Below are positions 23,712 through 30,961 of a DNA stretch of 34,804 bases, piece after piece; position 1 is the stretch's first letter; each line of letters opens with the position of its first letter. The DNA comes from Lysinibacillus xylanilyticus. GTDB taxonomy: Bacteria > Bacillota > Bacilli > Bacillales_A > Planococcaceae. The stretch covers positions 1-34,804 of the forward strand of contig NZ_MDDN01000024.1 in assembly GCF_001708185.1 (NCBI RefSeq), read 5' to 3'. Position numbers and translations under genes: made by a program. The notes beneath the pieces were generated by a model that searched no databases, had not been told where the DNA came from, and saw only the letters and a program-made list of their open reading frames with translations.

Positions 23712-24824
23712 GTGGGCAACCGTATAGTTAAATGGCTCGTCTTACTTTGTACGATATTACTTTTATCGGCATGTGGTGCAACCTCACAGGAAAAAGTGTT
23801 GAAGAAAGTAAATGGAAAATGGGCAGAGACAAATGGTTATGAGTTGAACGCTACGATGGAGATTAAATCTGGTGGGGAGCCGAGAAAATATGATGTAACA
23901 GTTTGGCATACGAAACCTGATTTCTATCGAGTAGAAGTAGTAGAAAGTGGGAAAGATGTTTCACAAATGATTGTGCGAAATGCAGATGGAGTTTTTGTAG
24001 TCACACCTACTTTAAACAAAATGTATAAATTCCAAAGTGATTGGCCAAAGAAAAATAGTCAGGCTTATTTAATAGGGGCACTAGCAGAAGATTTAGCTGA
24101 AGATAAAAATTTAGTCATGAAAGAGGAAGACAAAGCATATATATTTGAAGCGGCTACTAGAAATAGCTATAAAAATAGTATGCCTCATCAAGTTATAACA
24201 GTTGATAAGAAAACAATGCTACCAACTTCCGTAGTAATTATGAATGATGTAAAAGAAGAGCAAATTCGTATCTCATTTAAAAATATAAAATTAGGTGTCC
24301 AACACGCAGCCAAAGAGTATGCGGTTGAGCAATTTACGGAAAAAGATGAAACAAAAGGTGAACAAGCTGCACCACCAGCAAAAGATAGCAAAGACAGCAA
24401 AGAGAACAAAGAGAGCACAGACAACAACGAAGGTAAAGATGAAAAAGATGAAAAAGAAGGAAAAGAGGCAGTAGGTGCTGAAGTCGAATATAAAGAGTTC
24501 CAAACACATTACCCTGTTGTGAATTGGGCGAAGATGGTGGAGGAGCAAGTTATTCAAGATGGTGGAATGGAACGTGTCATCTTAACATTCGAAGGTGAAA
24601 AGGCATTCACGGTAATGCAACAACCAGCTATGAAAGGAAATGCTATGTTACCGGTATCAACTCCTGGCGATCCAGTTGATTTAGGCTTTACGATTGGGGC
24701 TATTACAGATACATCTATTAGCTGGGAAAAAGATGGCGTCGCATTCTTTGTAGCGTCAAGTAAATTGACTCGTGAAGAAATGGTAGAAGTTGCAGCTTCT
24801 ATGACGATAAGTAGTATGAAGTAA
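23712..24824 (+). CDS. ydcC: YdcC-type lipoprotein, LolA-like fold
   Basis: A 370-residue exported lipoprotein (lipobox LLSAC, Cys21). The N-terminal domain (about 30-205), with NGYELNATMEIKSGG, YDVTVWHTKPDFYRVEV and VVTPTLNKMYKFQSDWP, has the LolA/LolB-like fold of the outer-membrane lipoprotein carrier family. The C-terminal ~100 residues (from YPVVNWAKM) resemble a DUF4367-type domain. They are joined by a low-complexity linker (about 212-253) rich in Lys, Glu, Asp and Ser. Gram-positives have no outer membrane, so its real role is unknown. The start is a GTG with AGGGTGA upstream. It sits between acpS and alr as in B. subtilis. Confidence 0.85.
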   Translation: MGNRIVKWLVLLCTILLLSACGATSQEKVLKKVNGKWAETNGYELNATMEIKSGGEPRKYDVTVWHTKPDFYRVEVVESGKDVSQMIVRNADGVFVVTPTLNKMYKFQSDWPKKNSQAYLIGALAEDLAEDKNLVMKEEDKAYIFEAATRNSYKNSMPHQVITVDKKTMLPTSVVIMNDVKEEQIRISFKNIKLGVQHAAKEYAVEQFTEKDETKGEQAAPPAKDSKDSKENKESTDNNEGKDEKDEKEGKEAVGAEVEYKEFQTHYPVVNWAKMVEEQVIQDGGMERVILTFEGEKAFTVMQQPAMKGNAMLPVSTPGDPVDLGFTIGAITDTSISWEKDGVAFFVASSKLTREEMVEVAASMTISSMK

Positions 24825-24830
24825 TGCTTC

Positions 24831-24866
24831 AAGCTACAGCTTTCTGCAGGAAGAAAGCTGTAGCTT
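24831..24866 (+). terminator. Strong hairpin after the lipoprotein gene
   Basis: A perfect 15-bp stem AAGCTACAGCTTTCT (24831-24845) with 24852-24866 and a GCAGGA loop. There is no T-run, so it may be a weak terminator or an mRNA-stabilising end. Confidence 0.5.
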
Positions 24867-25043
24867 GCTAAGTAAATAGTGTAGTTTTGATGAATAGTAA
24901 CTGTTTAGAAAATGTTAAGCCATATATTATACGATAGAGGTTATGTAGAAAAAAAGTCTAATATAGAATAACTTGGGTACAATAGATAAAAAGAAATTAA
25001 AGCAATACATAATGTTTTAATAAAAAATAAAGAGGGTATTCTA

Positions 25044-26165
25044 ATGAAGATACAGCAGTATTTTAGACCAACCAAAGCAATTGTAGACTTACACGCAATC
25101 CAACAAAACGTGAAAAATTTAAAAAAGCTACTTCAACCTAATGTTCAAATTATTGCTGTAGTAAAGGCAAATGCATACGGTCATGGAGATGTAGCAGTTG
25201 CAAAAGCAGCACTTGAGGCCGGCGCAACAATGCTTGCTGTTGCAACACCTGACGAAGCATTACATATTCGAGCACATTTTGAAGAACCAGACATACTTAT
25301 ATTGGGTGCCTCACCTGTTTCGTTTGTACCATATGCTGCAAAGCAGCGCATAATTCTTACGGCATTTGCAAATGAATGGGTACAACAAGCTGCTCCGCTC
25401 ATAGCTAATGAAGAAAATCCTTTACGACTACATATAAAAGTAGATAGCGGAATGGGTAGAATTGGCGTTCGTTCCGAGCATGAATTATTGGATCTTTATC
25501 GAACAATACAAAATACGGTGAATGCTGAAGTTGATGGGATATTTACACACTTTGCGACAGCAGATGAAGAGGATAAATCATATTTCGATAGCCAGGCACA
25601 TTTTTTTGAGAAATGTGTAACTGTATTGCCTGAAAAGCCTAGACTTGTTCATGCATCAAACACGGCTACATCCTTAGTGAAAAATGCGCATTTACAATTT
25701 GACGCTGTTAGATATGGTATTTCAATGTATGGATTAGCGCCATCTCCTTATGTAGAAGGTGTTTTACCATTTCCGTTACAGCCGGCGTTTTCACTCGAGA
25801 GTGAGCTAGTACATGTGAAACATTTACTAGCAGGTGAATCAGTTGGCTACGGAGCTGCATTTGTAGCCCCTTCTGATATGTGGATAGGAACAATACCAGT
25901 AGGCTATGCTGATGGAGTAATTCGCAAACTAGGTGGACAAGAAGTATTAATTGATGGACAAAGAATGCCGATTGTTGGACGAATTTGTATGGACCAATGT
26001 ATGGTTGCCTTGCCGAAAGCATATGCTATAGGTGAGAAAGTAACACTCATTGGTCGTCAAGGACAGGATGTTATTTCAATGAATGAATGGGCAAGAAAGC
26101 TTGAAACCATTAATTATGAAGTACCATGCATTATTACAGCAAGAGTTCCTAGATTATACATTTGA
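25044..26165 (+). CDS. alr: Alanine racemase
   Basis: A 373-residue PLP enzyme that interconverts L- and D-alanine, supplying Ddl and the cell wall. The PLP lysine is Lys41 in AVVKANAYGHG. The second catalytic base is Tyr269 in SVGYGAAF. KVDSGMGRIG (132-141) and RYGISMYG are further family blocks. GAGGG lies nine bases before the ATG. An upstream gap of about 180 bases separates it from the lipoprotein gene. It precedes mazEF as in B. subtilis. Confidence 0.96.
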   Translation: MKIQQYFRPTKAIVDLHAIQQNVKNLKKLLQPNVQIIAVVKANAYGHGDVAVAKAALEAGATMLAVATPDEALHIRAHFEEPDILILGASPVSFVPYAAKQRIILTAFANEWVQQAAPLIANEENPLRLHIKVDSGMGRIGVRSEHELLDLYRTIQNTVNAEVDGIFTHFATADEEDKSYFDSQAHFFEKCVTVLPEKPRLVHASNTATSLVKNAHLQFDAVRYGISMYGLAPSPYVEGVLPFPLQPAFSLESELVHVKHLLAGESVGYGAAFVAPSDMWIGTIPVGYADGVIRKLGGQEVLIDGQRMPIVGRICMDQCMVALPKAYAIGEKVTLIGRQGQDVISMNEWARKLETINYEVPCIITARVPRLYI

Positions 26166-26524
26166 CTTTAGCCTCACCTGAGAAGAAGTTTCTTCTCCAT
26201 AGAGGAAAAGAATTTGTATAGGTGTTCTTAAGTAATGTCAATGTTCTACTTTAAACAAATGAATACTATACAAATGCTTTAAAAAAACTTGGTAAATGAA
26301 CTACTACTGGAGAAAATGTTAATACTAAAAAGCTGAGCAATTCACAATTGGTGATATATTGCAAGGTGGATGTATCGGCATATACCTTCGACAACCAACA
26401 TATTATTACAACTTGGACTTTAAATTGTAAGATATTGTGTCATTTCGTGTCTTTTCAACAATATCTTTCAATGGTAGAATGGGTAGTAATGAAAAAGTGG
26501 ATGGTTCCGTTGGAGGTGCTTGCT
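26166..26524 (+). other. Gap between alr and mazE with an inverted repeat
   Basis: About 360 bases without a convincing gene. GAGAAGAA/TTCTTCTC near 26180-26198 forms a short hairpin without a T-run. A perfect 10-bp inverted repeat AAGATATTGT (26429-26438) with ACAATATCTT (26458-26467), spaced by 19 bases, lies 58 bases before the mazE start. It could be an operator or a leader hairpin. No well-spaced promoter is evident. Confidence 0.5.
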
Positions 26525-26788
26525 GTGTACGAAAAAAGGTTAAGAGAAGCTACAATTGCTGTTCAAGACAGACTATTTCTACAAACAAAGGAAGTAATTG
26601 AAAGTGAATCTTTGGCGCGTATTTTGTCGCGCAAAGTTTTAATGCAGGAGCAACCAAATCAAATACGGGAAGCTATGATGAAAGGATATGTTGAAATGTC
26701 TCATATTAATCTGAAGATTGCAAGTGAATGCTTGCATGCAGAATATGAAGCACAACATACGGTGGAGCGTCTCGTTAGCGGGGGATGA
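26525..26788 (+). CDS. mazE: MazE/EndoAI-type antitoxin with a divergent N-terminus
   Basis: An 87-residue antitoxin that binds and blocks MazF. The C-terminal half, [18 protein letters not shown] then TVERLVSGG, matches the toxin-binding segment of B. subtilis NdoAI closely. The N-terminal half ([20 protein letters not shown]) does not show the ribbon-helix-helix pattern MKISLPENLVAELD of NdoAI, so DNA binding may be altered. The frame is open from 26348, but GGAGGTG lies just before the GTG at 26525. Only four bases separate its stop from the mazF start. Confidence 0.85.
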   Translation: MYEKRLREATIAVQDRLFLQTKEVIESESLARILSRKVLMQEQPNQIREAMMKGYVEMSHINLKIASECLHAEYEAQHTVERLVSGG

Positions 26789-26792
26789 CACT

Positions 26793-27143
26793 TTGAATGT
26801 AAAACGTGGTGACGTTTTTTTTGCAGATTTATCGCCGGTAGTTGGGTCCGAGCAAGGGGGAACTAGACCGGTGCTAATTATTCAAAATGATATTGGCAAT
26901 CGATTTAGTCCGACTGTCATCATCGCAGCTATTACTGCACAGATTCAAAAAGCAAAGTTACCGACGCACGTTGAAATCAATGCTGAAAAGTATGGTTTTG
27001 AACGTGATTCGGTTATTCTGCTTGAGCAAGTGCGAACGATTGATAAGTCAAGATTGACTGATCGTATTACGCAACTTGATCACGCTGTGATGGAGAAAGT
27101 TGATGGTGCATTGATGATTAGTTTAGGGCTTGTTAAATTTTGA
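26793..27143 (+). CDS. mazF: MazF/EndoA mRNA interferase toxin
   Basis: A 116-residue endoribonuclease that cuts mRNA at short U-rich sites (UACAU for the B. subtilis enzyme). [20 protein letters not shown], then [18 protein letters not shown], is nearly identical to B. subtilis EndoA. The catalytic Arg25 and Thr48 are both present. The start is TTG at 26793 with GGGGGA from the end of mazE, giving the same length as EndoA. A terminator follows, so mazEF and the rsb genes are separate transcripts. Confidence 0.95.
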   Translation: MNVKRGDVFFADLSPVVGSEQGGTRPVLIIQNDIGNRFSPTVIIAAITAQIQKAKLPTHVEINAEKYGFERDSVILLEQVRTIDKSRLTDRITQLDHAVMEKVDGALMISLGLVKF

Positions 27144-27162
27144 TATACATATGTGTATAGAG

Positions 27163-27197
27163 GTATCGGGATGATTTTTCATCTCGATGCTTTTTTT
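27163..27197 (+). terminator. Intrinsic terminator after mazF
   Basis: ATCGGGATGA (27165-27174) pairs with TCATCTCGAT (27179-27188) with one G-T pair, then GC and seven T residues. Confidence 0.85.
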
Positions 27198-27364
27198 GTT
27201 GCTTAAATAGTTTTTTACCATAAATTGAATTTACTTTTCAAAAATGGTATTAATAGATTAAAGATGAAGCAAAGATTTATATCTAGAATAGATTTTTGAA
27301 AAATTTTCCGAGAGGTTTAAGGAAAAATACATAGAATTTTATGGATGAATACTAAAATCTATTC

Positions 27365-27461
27365 TTGATTAAAAAAATTAACTGATATAAAAACACATGG
27401 AGCGAGGGAGGTACGCCCTCATAAAGCGTAGAGTGGAATGTGTAATCACGTACATTTTTTT
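27365..27461 (+). promoter_or_regulatory. Candidate promoter and structured leader before rsbT
   Basis: TTGATT (27365) and an extended -10 TGATATAAA (27383-27391) are 15 bases apart, a short but usable spacing with TGn. Transcription would start near 27397. The RNA could fold as ACACAT (27393-27398) with ATGTGT (27438-27443), enclosing GAGGG/CCCTC (27404-27408 with 27416-27420). The same ATGTGT can instead pair with GTACAT (27450-27455), which is followed by seven T residues. The two folds exclude one another. No riboswitch class was recognised. The rest of 27198-27546 has no gene. Confidence 0.3.
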
Positions 27462-27546
27462 GGTAAAGAGCCTGAAATAAAAAATAATCAAGTAGGTCGA
27501 ATGAAAGTGTAAGAGTAAAACTCCGAAAGGAATTGGGGGAACAACA

Positions 27547-27948
27547 GTGACATTTAAGTCTTCGGTTGAAATTATTACTGAGTGGGATATAGTTGCAGCA
27601 AGACAACTGGGGCGTGATGAAGCAAAGGCACTTGGATTTGGCATTGTTGATCAGGCTCGAATCACCACAGCTATTAGTGAGTTAGCTCGAAATATTTATT
27701 TATATGCAAGGGTAGGCGTCATTGAAGTTGAAAAAGTTGAGACGGACGTTGAGAAGAAAATAGTTGTTATTGCAACGGATCAAGGTCCAGGAATAAAAGA
27801 TGTTCGGCAAGTGATAGAGGATGGCTACTCCACTTCAGGAGGGCTCGGTGCAGGCTTACCAGGCGTTAATAGATTAATGGACAGTATGGTTATACAATCG
27901 GTTGTTGGAGAAGGTACGACGATAAGGGCTGAAAAACGATTGCGTTAG
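27547..27948 (+). CDS. rsbT: RsbT, serine kinase and activator of RsbU
   Basis: A 133-residue GHKL kinase, the same length as B. subtilis RsbT. In B. subtilis it phosphorylates RsbS and RsbR of the stressosome and, once freed, activates RsbU. The N-box ISELARNIYLYAR holds the ATP/magnesium Asn, and ATDQGPGIKD then STSGGLGAGLPGVNRLMDS form the G1/G2 boxes. The GTG start has GGGGGA seven bases upstream. No rsbR or rsbS lies before it; the gene upstream is mazF across a terminator. It is followed at three bases by rsbU. Confidence 0.95.
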   Translation: MTFKSSVEIITEWDIVAARQLGRDEAKALGFGIVDQARITTAISELARNIYLYARVGVIEVEKVETDVEKKIVVIATDQGPGIKDVRQVIEDGYSTSGGLGAGLPGVNRLMDSMVIQSVVGEGTTIRAEKRLR

Positions 27949-27951
27949 GAT

Positions 27952-28956
27952 GTGAAAATATTGAAACAATTAGAATCTCAATATGAGAAGATTTTGTCGG
28001 ATTACATGTTCGATCAAAGCGAAAAGAATTTGTATATTGCTCAAAATTTCACTCGTCAATTAATCCAAAAGAATATTTCGCCTGAAGATGTTGTAAATAT
28101 TCATAAAAATGCAGTTGGAAAGATCTTTCCGGATAGAGTGGGTGAAGATCAGCCCGCATATGATTTTCTTATTGAAGTAATGGTGCATTACGGAATGGCG
28201 CATAGAGAGCATCAAAGTCTGCTACAAATACAAGCGGAGTATGAAATGGAAATGAAAATTGCTACAAACATTCAAAAAACATTACTTAAAACAGTCGTAC
28301 CACAACTATCGAGTATTGATATAGGAATGATATCGATTCCGTTTCGTAAGATGAATGGAGACTATGTGCATTTTTTGCATGATCGAGAGGATTATTTAAG
28401 CGTCGCTGTGACAGACGTTGTTGGTAAAGGCGTTCCAGCTGCATTATGTATGTCAATGGTGAAGTATGGTCTTGAAACACTAGAATACGCTTATAAAGAT
28501 CCTTCGTATGTATTAGAAGTCATCAATCGAGTAATTGAAAAAGGTGTAGATGACAGTATGTTTGTCTCTATGTTTTACGGTTGCTTGGATATACAAAACA
28601 GTATTTTTTCATATGCCTCTGCAGGTCATGAGCCAGCGCTGCATTATAGCGCTAAACAGGGTAAATTTTTCTCTCTGGAAGCGAAAGGACTATTGTTAGG
28701 TGTGTTGTCTGAATCAAAATATTCGTACAATGAAATTTTTTTAGAAGATAAAGATATCGTAGTAATGATGACAGATGGTGTTACTGAGTTCAGATCGAGG
28801 GAGGATTTGAATTCACGTGAGATTATTACATCATTGATAGTGGAGAATAAGCATGTATCAGCGCAGCAACTATGTAATATACTTTATAAGCAAATTGAAA
28901 AAATACTGGATTTTAAACTATCAGATGATTTTACGGTAGTCATTATAAAAAATTAA
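27952..28956 (+). CDS. rsbU: RsbU, PP2C-type phosphatase of the SigB pathway
   Basis: A 334-residue phosphatase that dephosphorylates RsbV~P. The N-terminal helical domain (about 1-85, LESQYEKILSDYMFDQSEKN, LYIAQNFTRQLI) matches the RsbT-binding domain of B. subtilis RsbU. The SpoIIE-type PP2C domain (about 120-334) shows MNGDYVHFLHD, VTDVVGKGVPAALCMSMVKY, SAGHEP, MMTDGVTEFR and LSDDFTVVII, including the metal-binding aspartates. The GTG start at 27952 aligns exactly with the B. subtilis start. Keeping the RsbT-binding domain indicates the RsbT to RsbU step is intact. Confidence 0.95.
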   Translation: MKILKQLESQYEKILSDYMFDQSEKNLYIAQNFTRQLIQKNISPEDVVNIHKNAVGKIFPDRVGEDQPAYDFLIEVMVHYGMAHREHQSLLQIQAEYEMEMKIATNIQKTLLKTVVPQLSSIDIGMISIPFRKMNGDYVHFLHDREDYLSVAVTDVVGKGVPAALCMSMVKYGLETLEYAYKDPSYVLEVINRVIEKGVDDSMFVSMFYGCLDIQNSIFSYASAGHEPALHYSAKQGKFFSLEAKGLLLGVLSESKYSYNEIFLEDKDIVVMMTDGVTEFRSREDLNSREIITSLIVENKHVSAQQLCNILYKQIEKILDFKLSDDFTVVIIKN

Positions 28957-28964
28957 ATATTTAA

Positions 28965-28990
28965 GTTTATTTTTTTGTAATTAAGGGAAA
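28965..28990 (+). promoter_or_regulatory. SigB-dependent promoter of rsbV-rsbW-sigB
   Basis: GTTTAT (28965-28970), a 14-base spacer and GGGAAA (28985-28990) fit the SigB form GTTTAA-N12-15-GGGTAT. It lies in the only sizeable gap of the operon, 40 bases before rsbV. In B. subtilis an internal SigB promoter sits at the same place, giving positive autoregulation. Confidence 0.75.
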
Positions 28991-29029
28991 AGAAGAATAG
29001 TCTCACAAATATGGTGGAGGTGTGTTGTA

Positions 29030-29365
29030 ATGGATATGATGATACATTTTAAAGAAATGGATAATAAATTATACGGATTTGTTGAGGGTGAAATAGATAC
29101 TTTTACTGCTTCAAGGCTAAGGGAGGAATTAGAAGCAGTGAAGATTACGGAAGGACTAGAAATAGAGCTGAATTTATCAAAAGTGAATTATATGGATAGT
29201 ACAGGTCTGGGGATTTTTGTGGCCTTTTATAAAAGAGCATTACGTGAAAATGGTAAAGTTAAACTTGTCGGTTTATCGAATAGACTACAAAGATTATTTG
29301 AAATTACTGGTTTAAGCGACTTAATGGATATTGAGACTGATAAAAAGGTGGAACTACGAAAATGA
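29030..29365 (+). CDS. rsbV: RsbV, anti-anti-sigma factor
   Basis: A 111-residue STAS-domain protein. When unphosphorylated it binds RsbW and frees SigB. The target serine is Ser57 in YMDSTGLGIFV (B. subtilis Ser56). GGAGGTG lies nine bases before the ATG; ATGs two and three codons on are alternatives. Its last four bases overlap the rsbW start. Confidence 0.96.
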   Translation: MDMMIHFKEMDNKLYGFVEGEIDTFTASRLREELEAVKITEGLEIELNLSKVNYMDSTGLGIFVAFYKRALRENGKVKLVGLSNRLQRLFEITGLSDLMDIETDKKVELRK

Positions 29366-29832
29366 AGGAATTTGATTATATTGAGATAAGGGTTCCTGCA
29401 AAACCGCAATTTGTCAGCGTGATTCGATTAACAGTTTCTGGTTTAGCTAGTCGTATCGGATTTAATTATGATGATATCGAGGACTTAAAAATTGCAGCAA
29501 GTGAAGCGGTAACGAACGTTGTACATCATGCCTATAAGGATGATGAAGAAGGCGAAATCGTTATTGGTTGCGCTTTGTATGAAAATAAAATAGAAATGAT
29601 GATTGCGGATTATGGCAATAGTTTTAATTTTGAGGAGATAAAGTCGAAAATTGGTCCGTATCACCCTGAAGAGAGTATTGCGGGACTACGTGAAGGTGGT
29701 TTAGGACTGTATTTAATGGAAACTTTGATGGATGAGGTGATGATAAATAACGATGGTGGCGTAACTGTTTTCATGACAAAATATGTCGCTAGAGAGCAGG
29801 TGGAAAAAAATGTCGAAAGAATCATTACATAA
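29362..29832 (+). CDS. rsbW: RsbW, anti-sigma-B factor and serine kinase
   Basis: A 156-residue GHKL kinase that holds SigB inactive and phosphorylates RsbV. The N-box is IAASEAVTNVVHHAY and the G boxes include MIADYGNSF and REGGLGLYLMETLMDEV. It overlaps rsbV by 4 bases (ATGA) and sigB by 23 bases, so the three proteins are translationally coupled in a fixed ratio. Confidence 0.96.
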   Translation: MKEFDYIEIRVPAKPQFVSVIRLTVSGLASRIGFNYDDIEDLKIAASEAVTNVVHHAYKDDEEGEIVIGCALYENKIEMMIADYGNSFNFEEIKSKIGPYHPEESIAGLREGGLGLYLMETLMDEVMINNDGGVTVFMTKYVAREQVEKNVERIIT

Positions 29833-30595
29833 ATCTTCATCCAGGGAAGATGTATTGAAATGGATTGCATTATATCAGTCAACAGAAGATGATGAAGCGC
29901 AAACAAATTTAGTGATTCATTATCAATATTTAGTTGAGTCGATTGCACGCAAATATTCGAATAGTAAATTATATAGTGATGATATTGCTCAAGTAGGTAT
30001 GCTAGGGTTGCTAGGTGCAATAAAACGTTTTGACCTTAATGTTGGTCGAAGTTTTGAGGCATTCGCTGTGCCAACGATTGTGGGAGAAATCAAGCGCTTT
30101 TTACGCGATAAAACATGGGATGTTCACGTACCAAGACGGATAAAAGAGTTAGGACCGCGAATTAAAACAACCGTGGAAACGTTGACAATTGAGTTGCAGC
30201 GTTCTCCATCTATTATGGAAATCGCGGATCAATTAGAGGTGCAGGAGGAAGAAGTATTAGAGGCTATGGAGATGAGCCGTAGTTACCATGCTCTTTCTAT
30301 GGATCGATCAATAGAATCAGATTCTGACGGAAGCCCAGTAACGTTATTTGATATTATGGGTGAAGAAGATGACGGCTATGAAATGACTAACAAAAGAATG
30401 GTGATTTCTGATGCAATAAGTGTTTTAAATGAGAGAGAGAAACAAATAATTCAGCTTACATATTTAGAGCAACTCACTCAAAATGAGGTTGGAGAGCGAT
30501 TAGGGATTTCTCAAATGCATGTATCTAGAATACAAAGGAAGGCAATAAAGAAATTACAGGAGGCTATCCTAGCAAGTGATGGCGTTTCGCTCTAA
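29810..30595 (+). CDS. sigB: RNA polymerase sigma factor SigB
   Basis: A 261-residue group 3 sigma factor for the general stress regulon. Region 2 includes YSDDIAQVGMLGLLGAIKRF and FEAFAVPTIVGEIKRFLRDK, region 3 LGPRIKTTVETLTIELQRSP, and region 4 LTQNEVGERLGISQMHVSRI followed by QRKAIKKL. A longer frame starts at 29783, but AGGTGG lies seven bases before the ATG at 29810, which also gives the B. subtilis length (262). It overlaps rsbW by 23 bases. No rsbX follows; about 365 bases of repeat and terminator come next. Confidence 0.96.
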   Translation: MSKESLHKSSSREDVLKWIALYQSTEDDEAQTNLVIHYQYLVESIARKYSNSKLYSDDIAQVGMLGLLGAIKRFDLNVGRSFEAFAVPTIVGEIKRFLRDKTWDVHVPRRIKELGPRIKTTVETLTIELQRSPSIMEIADQLEVQEEEVLEAMEMSRSYHALSMDRSIESDSDGSPVTLFDIMGEEDDGYEMTNKRMVISDAISVLNEREKQIIQLTYLEQLTQNEVGERLGISQMHVSRIQRKAIKKLQEAILASDGVSL

Positions 30596-30759
30596 ATTTT
30601 TGATGAGGAGTTGAGTGCCATTAAGTTAAATATCCTAAAGTAATAAAAGCTTCTTACTTATTAAAATAGCAGGCGTGTTGAATAGAGAAAAAATAGTTTT
30701 TTATTGAGCGATAAATGGATTTTTCCGTTACTATTTTGTTGATATATTTCCATTTTTAA

Positions 30760-30822
30760 CTGATTGTAGCTACGGGCTACTCGACTCCCGCAGGAAAGCG
30801 AGTAGCCCGTAGCGGAAATCAG
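30760..30822. repeat. Strong inverted repeat related to family B, copy 3
   Basis: A perfect 15-bp stem GCTACGGGCTACTCG (30769-30783) with 30799-30813, loop ACTCCCGCAGGAAAG, framed by CTGATT (30760-30765) and AATCAG (30817-30822). The CTGATT...GGAAATCAG ends and the CTCCCGCAGGAAAG interior follow the layout of family B. There is no T-run. It lies in the gap where rsbX sits in B. subtilis. Confidence 0.65.
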
Positions 30823-30870
30823 AGCCTTCAAATTAGGGTGAATAATGATGGTTATTCAATACACCTGTTA

Positions 30871-30908
30871 AAATAGTTTACTCTACTTTCAGAGTAGACT
30901 ATTTTTTT
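30871..30908 (+). terminator. Intrinsic terminator of the sigB operon
   Basis: AAATAGTTTACTCT (30871-30884) pairs with AGAGTAGACTATTT (30891-30904) with one G-T pair, six-base loop, then a T-run. Confidence 0.85.
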
Positions 30909-30961
30909 GCATTTTTAGTAAAGTGTAATGGTAAAATGAAAATAAAAAAGGTAGTGATGAT

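Noticed and set aside
24188..24557. Minus-strand frames in the lipoprotein linker
   Set aside because: They arise from the low-complexity Lys/Glu/Asp codons read backwards.
27352..27644. Two minus-strand frames over the rsbT leader and start
   Set aside because: They overlap the rsbT start antisense and lack ribosome binding sites.
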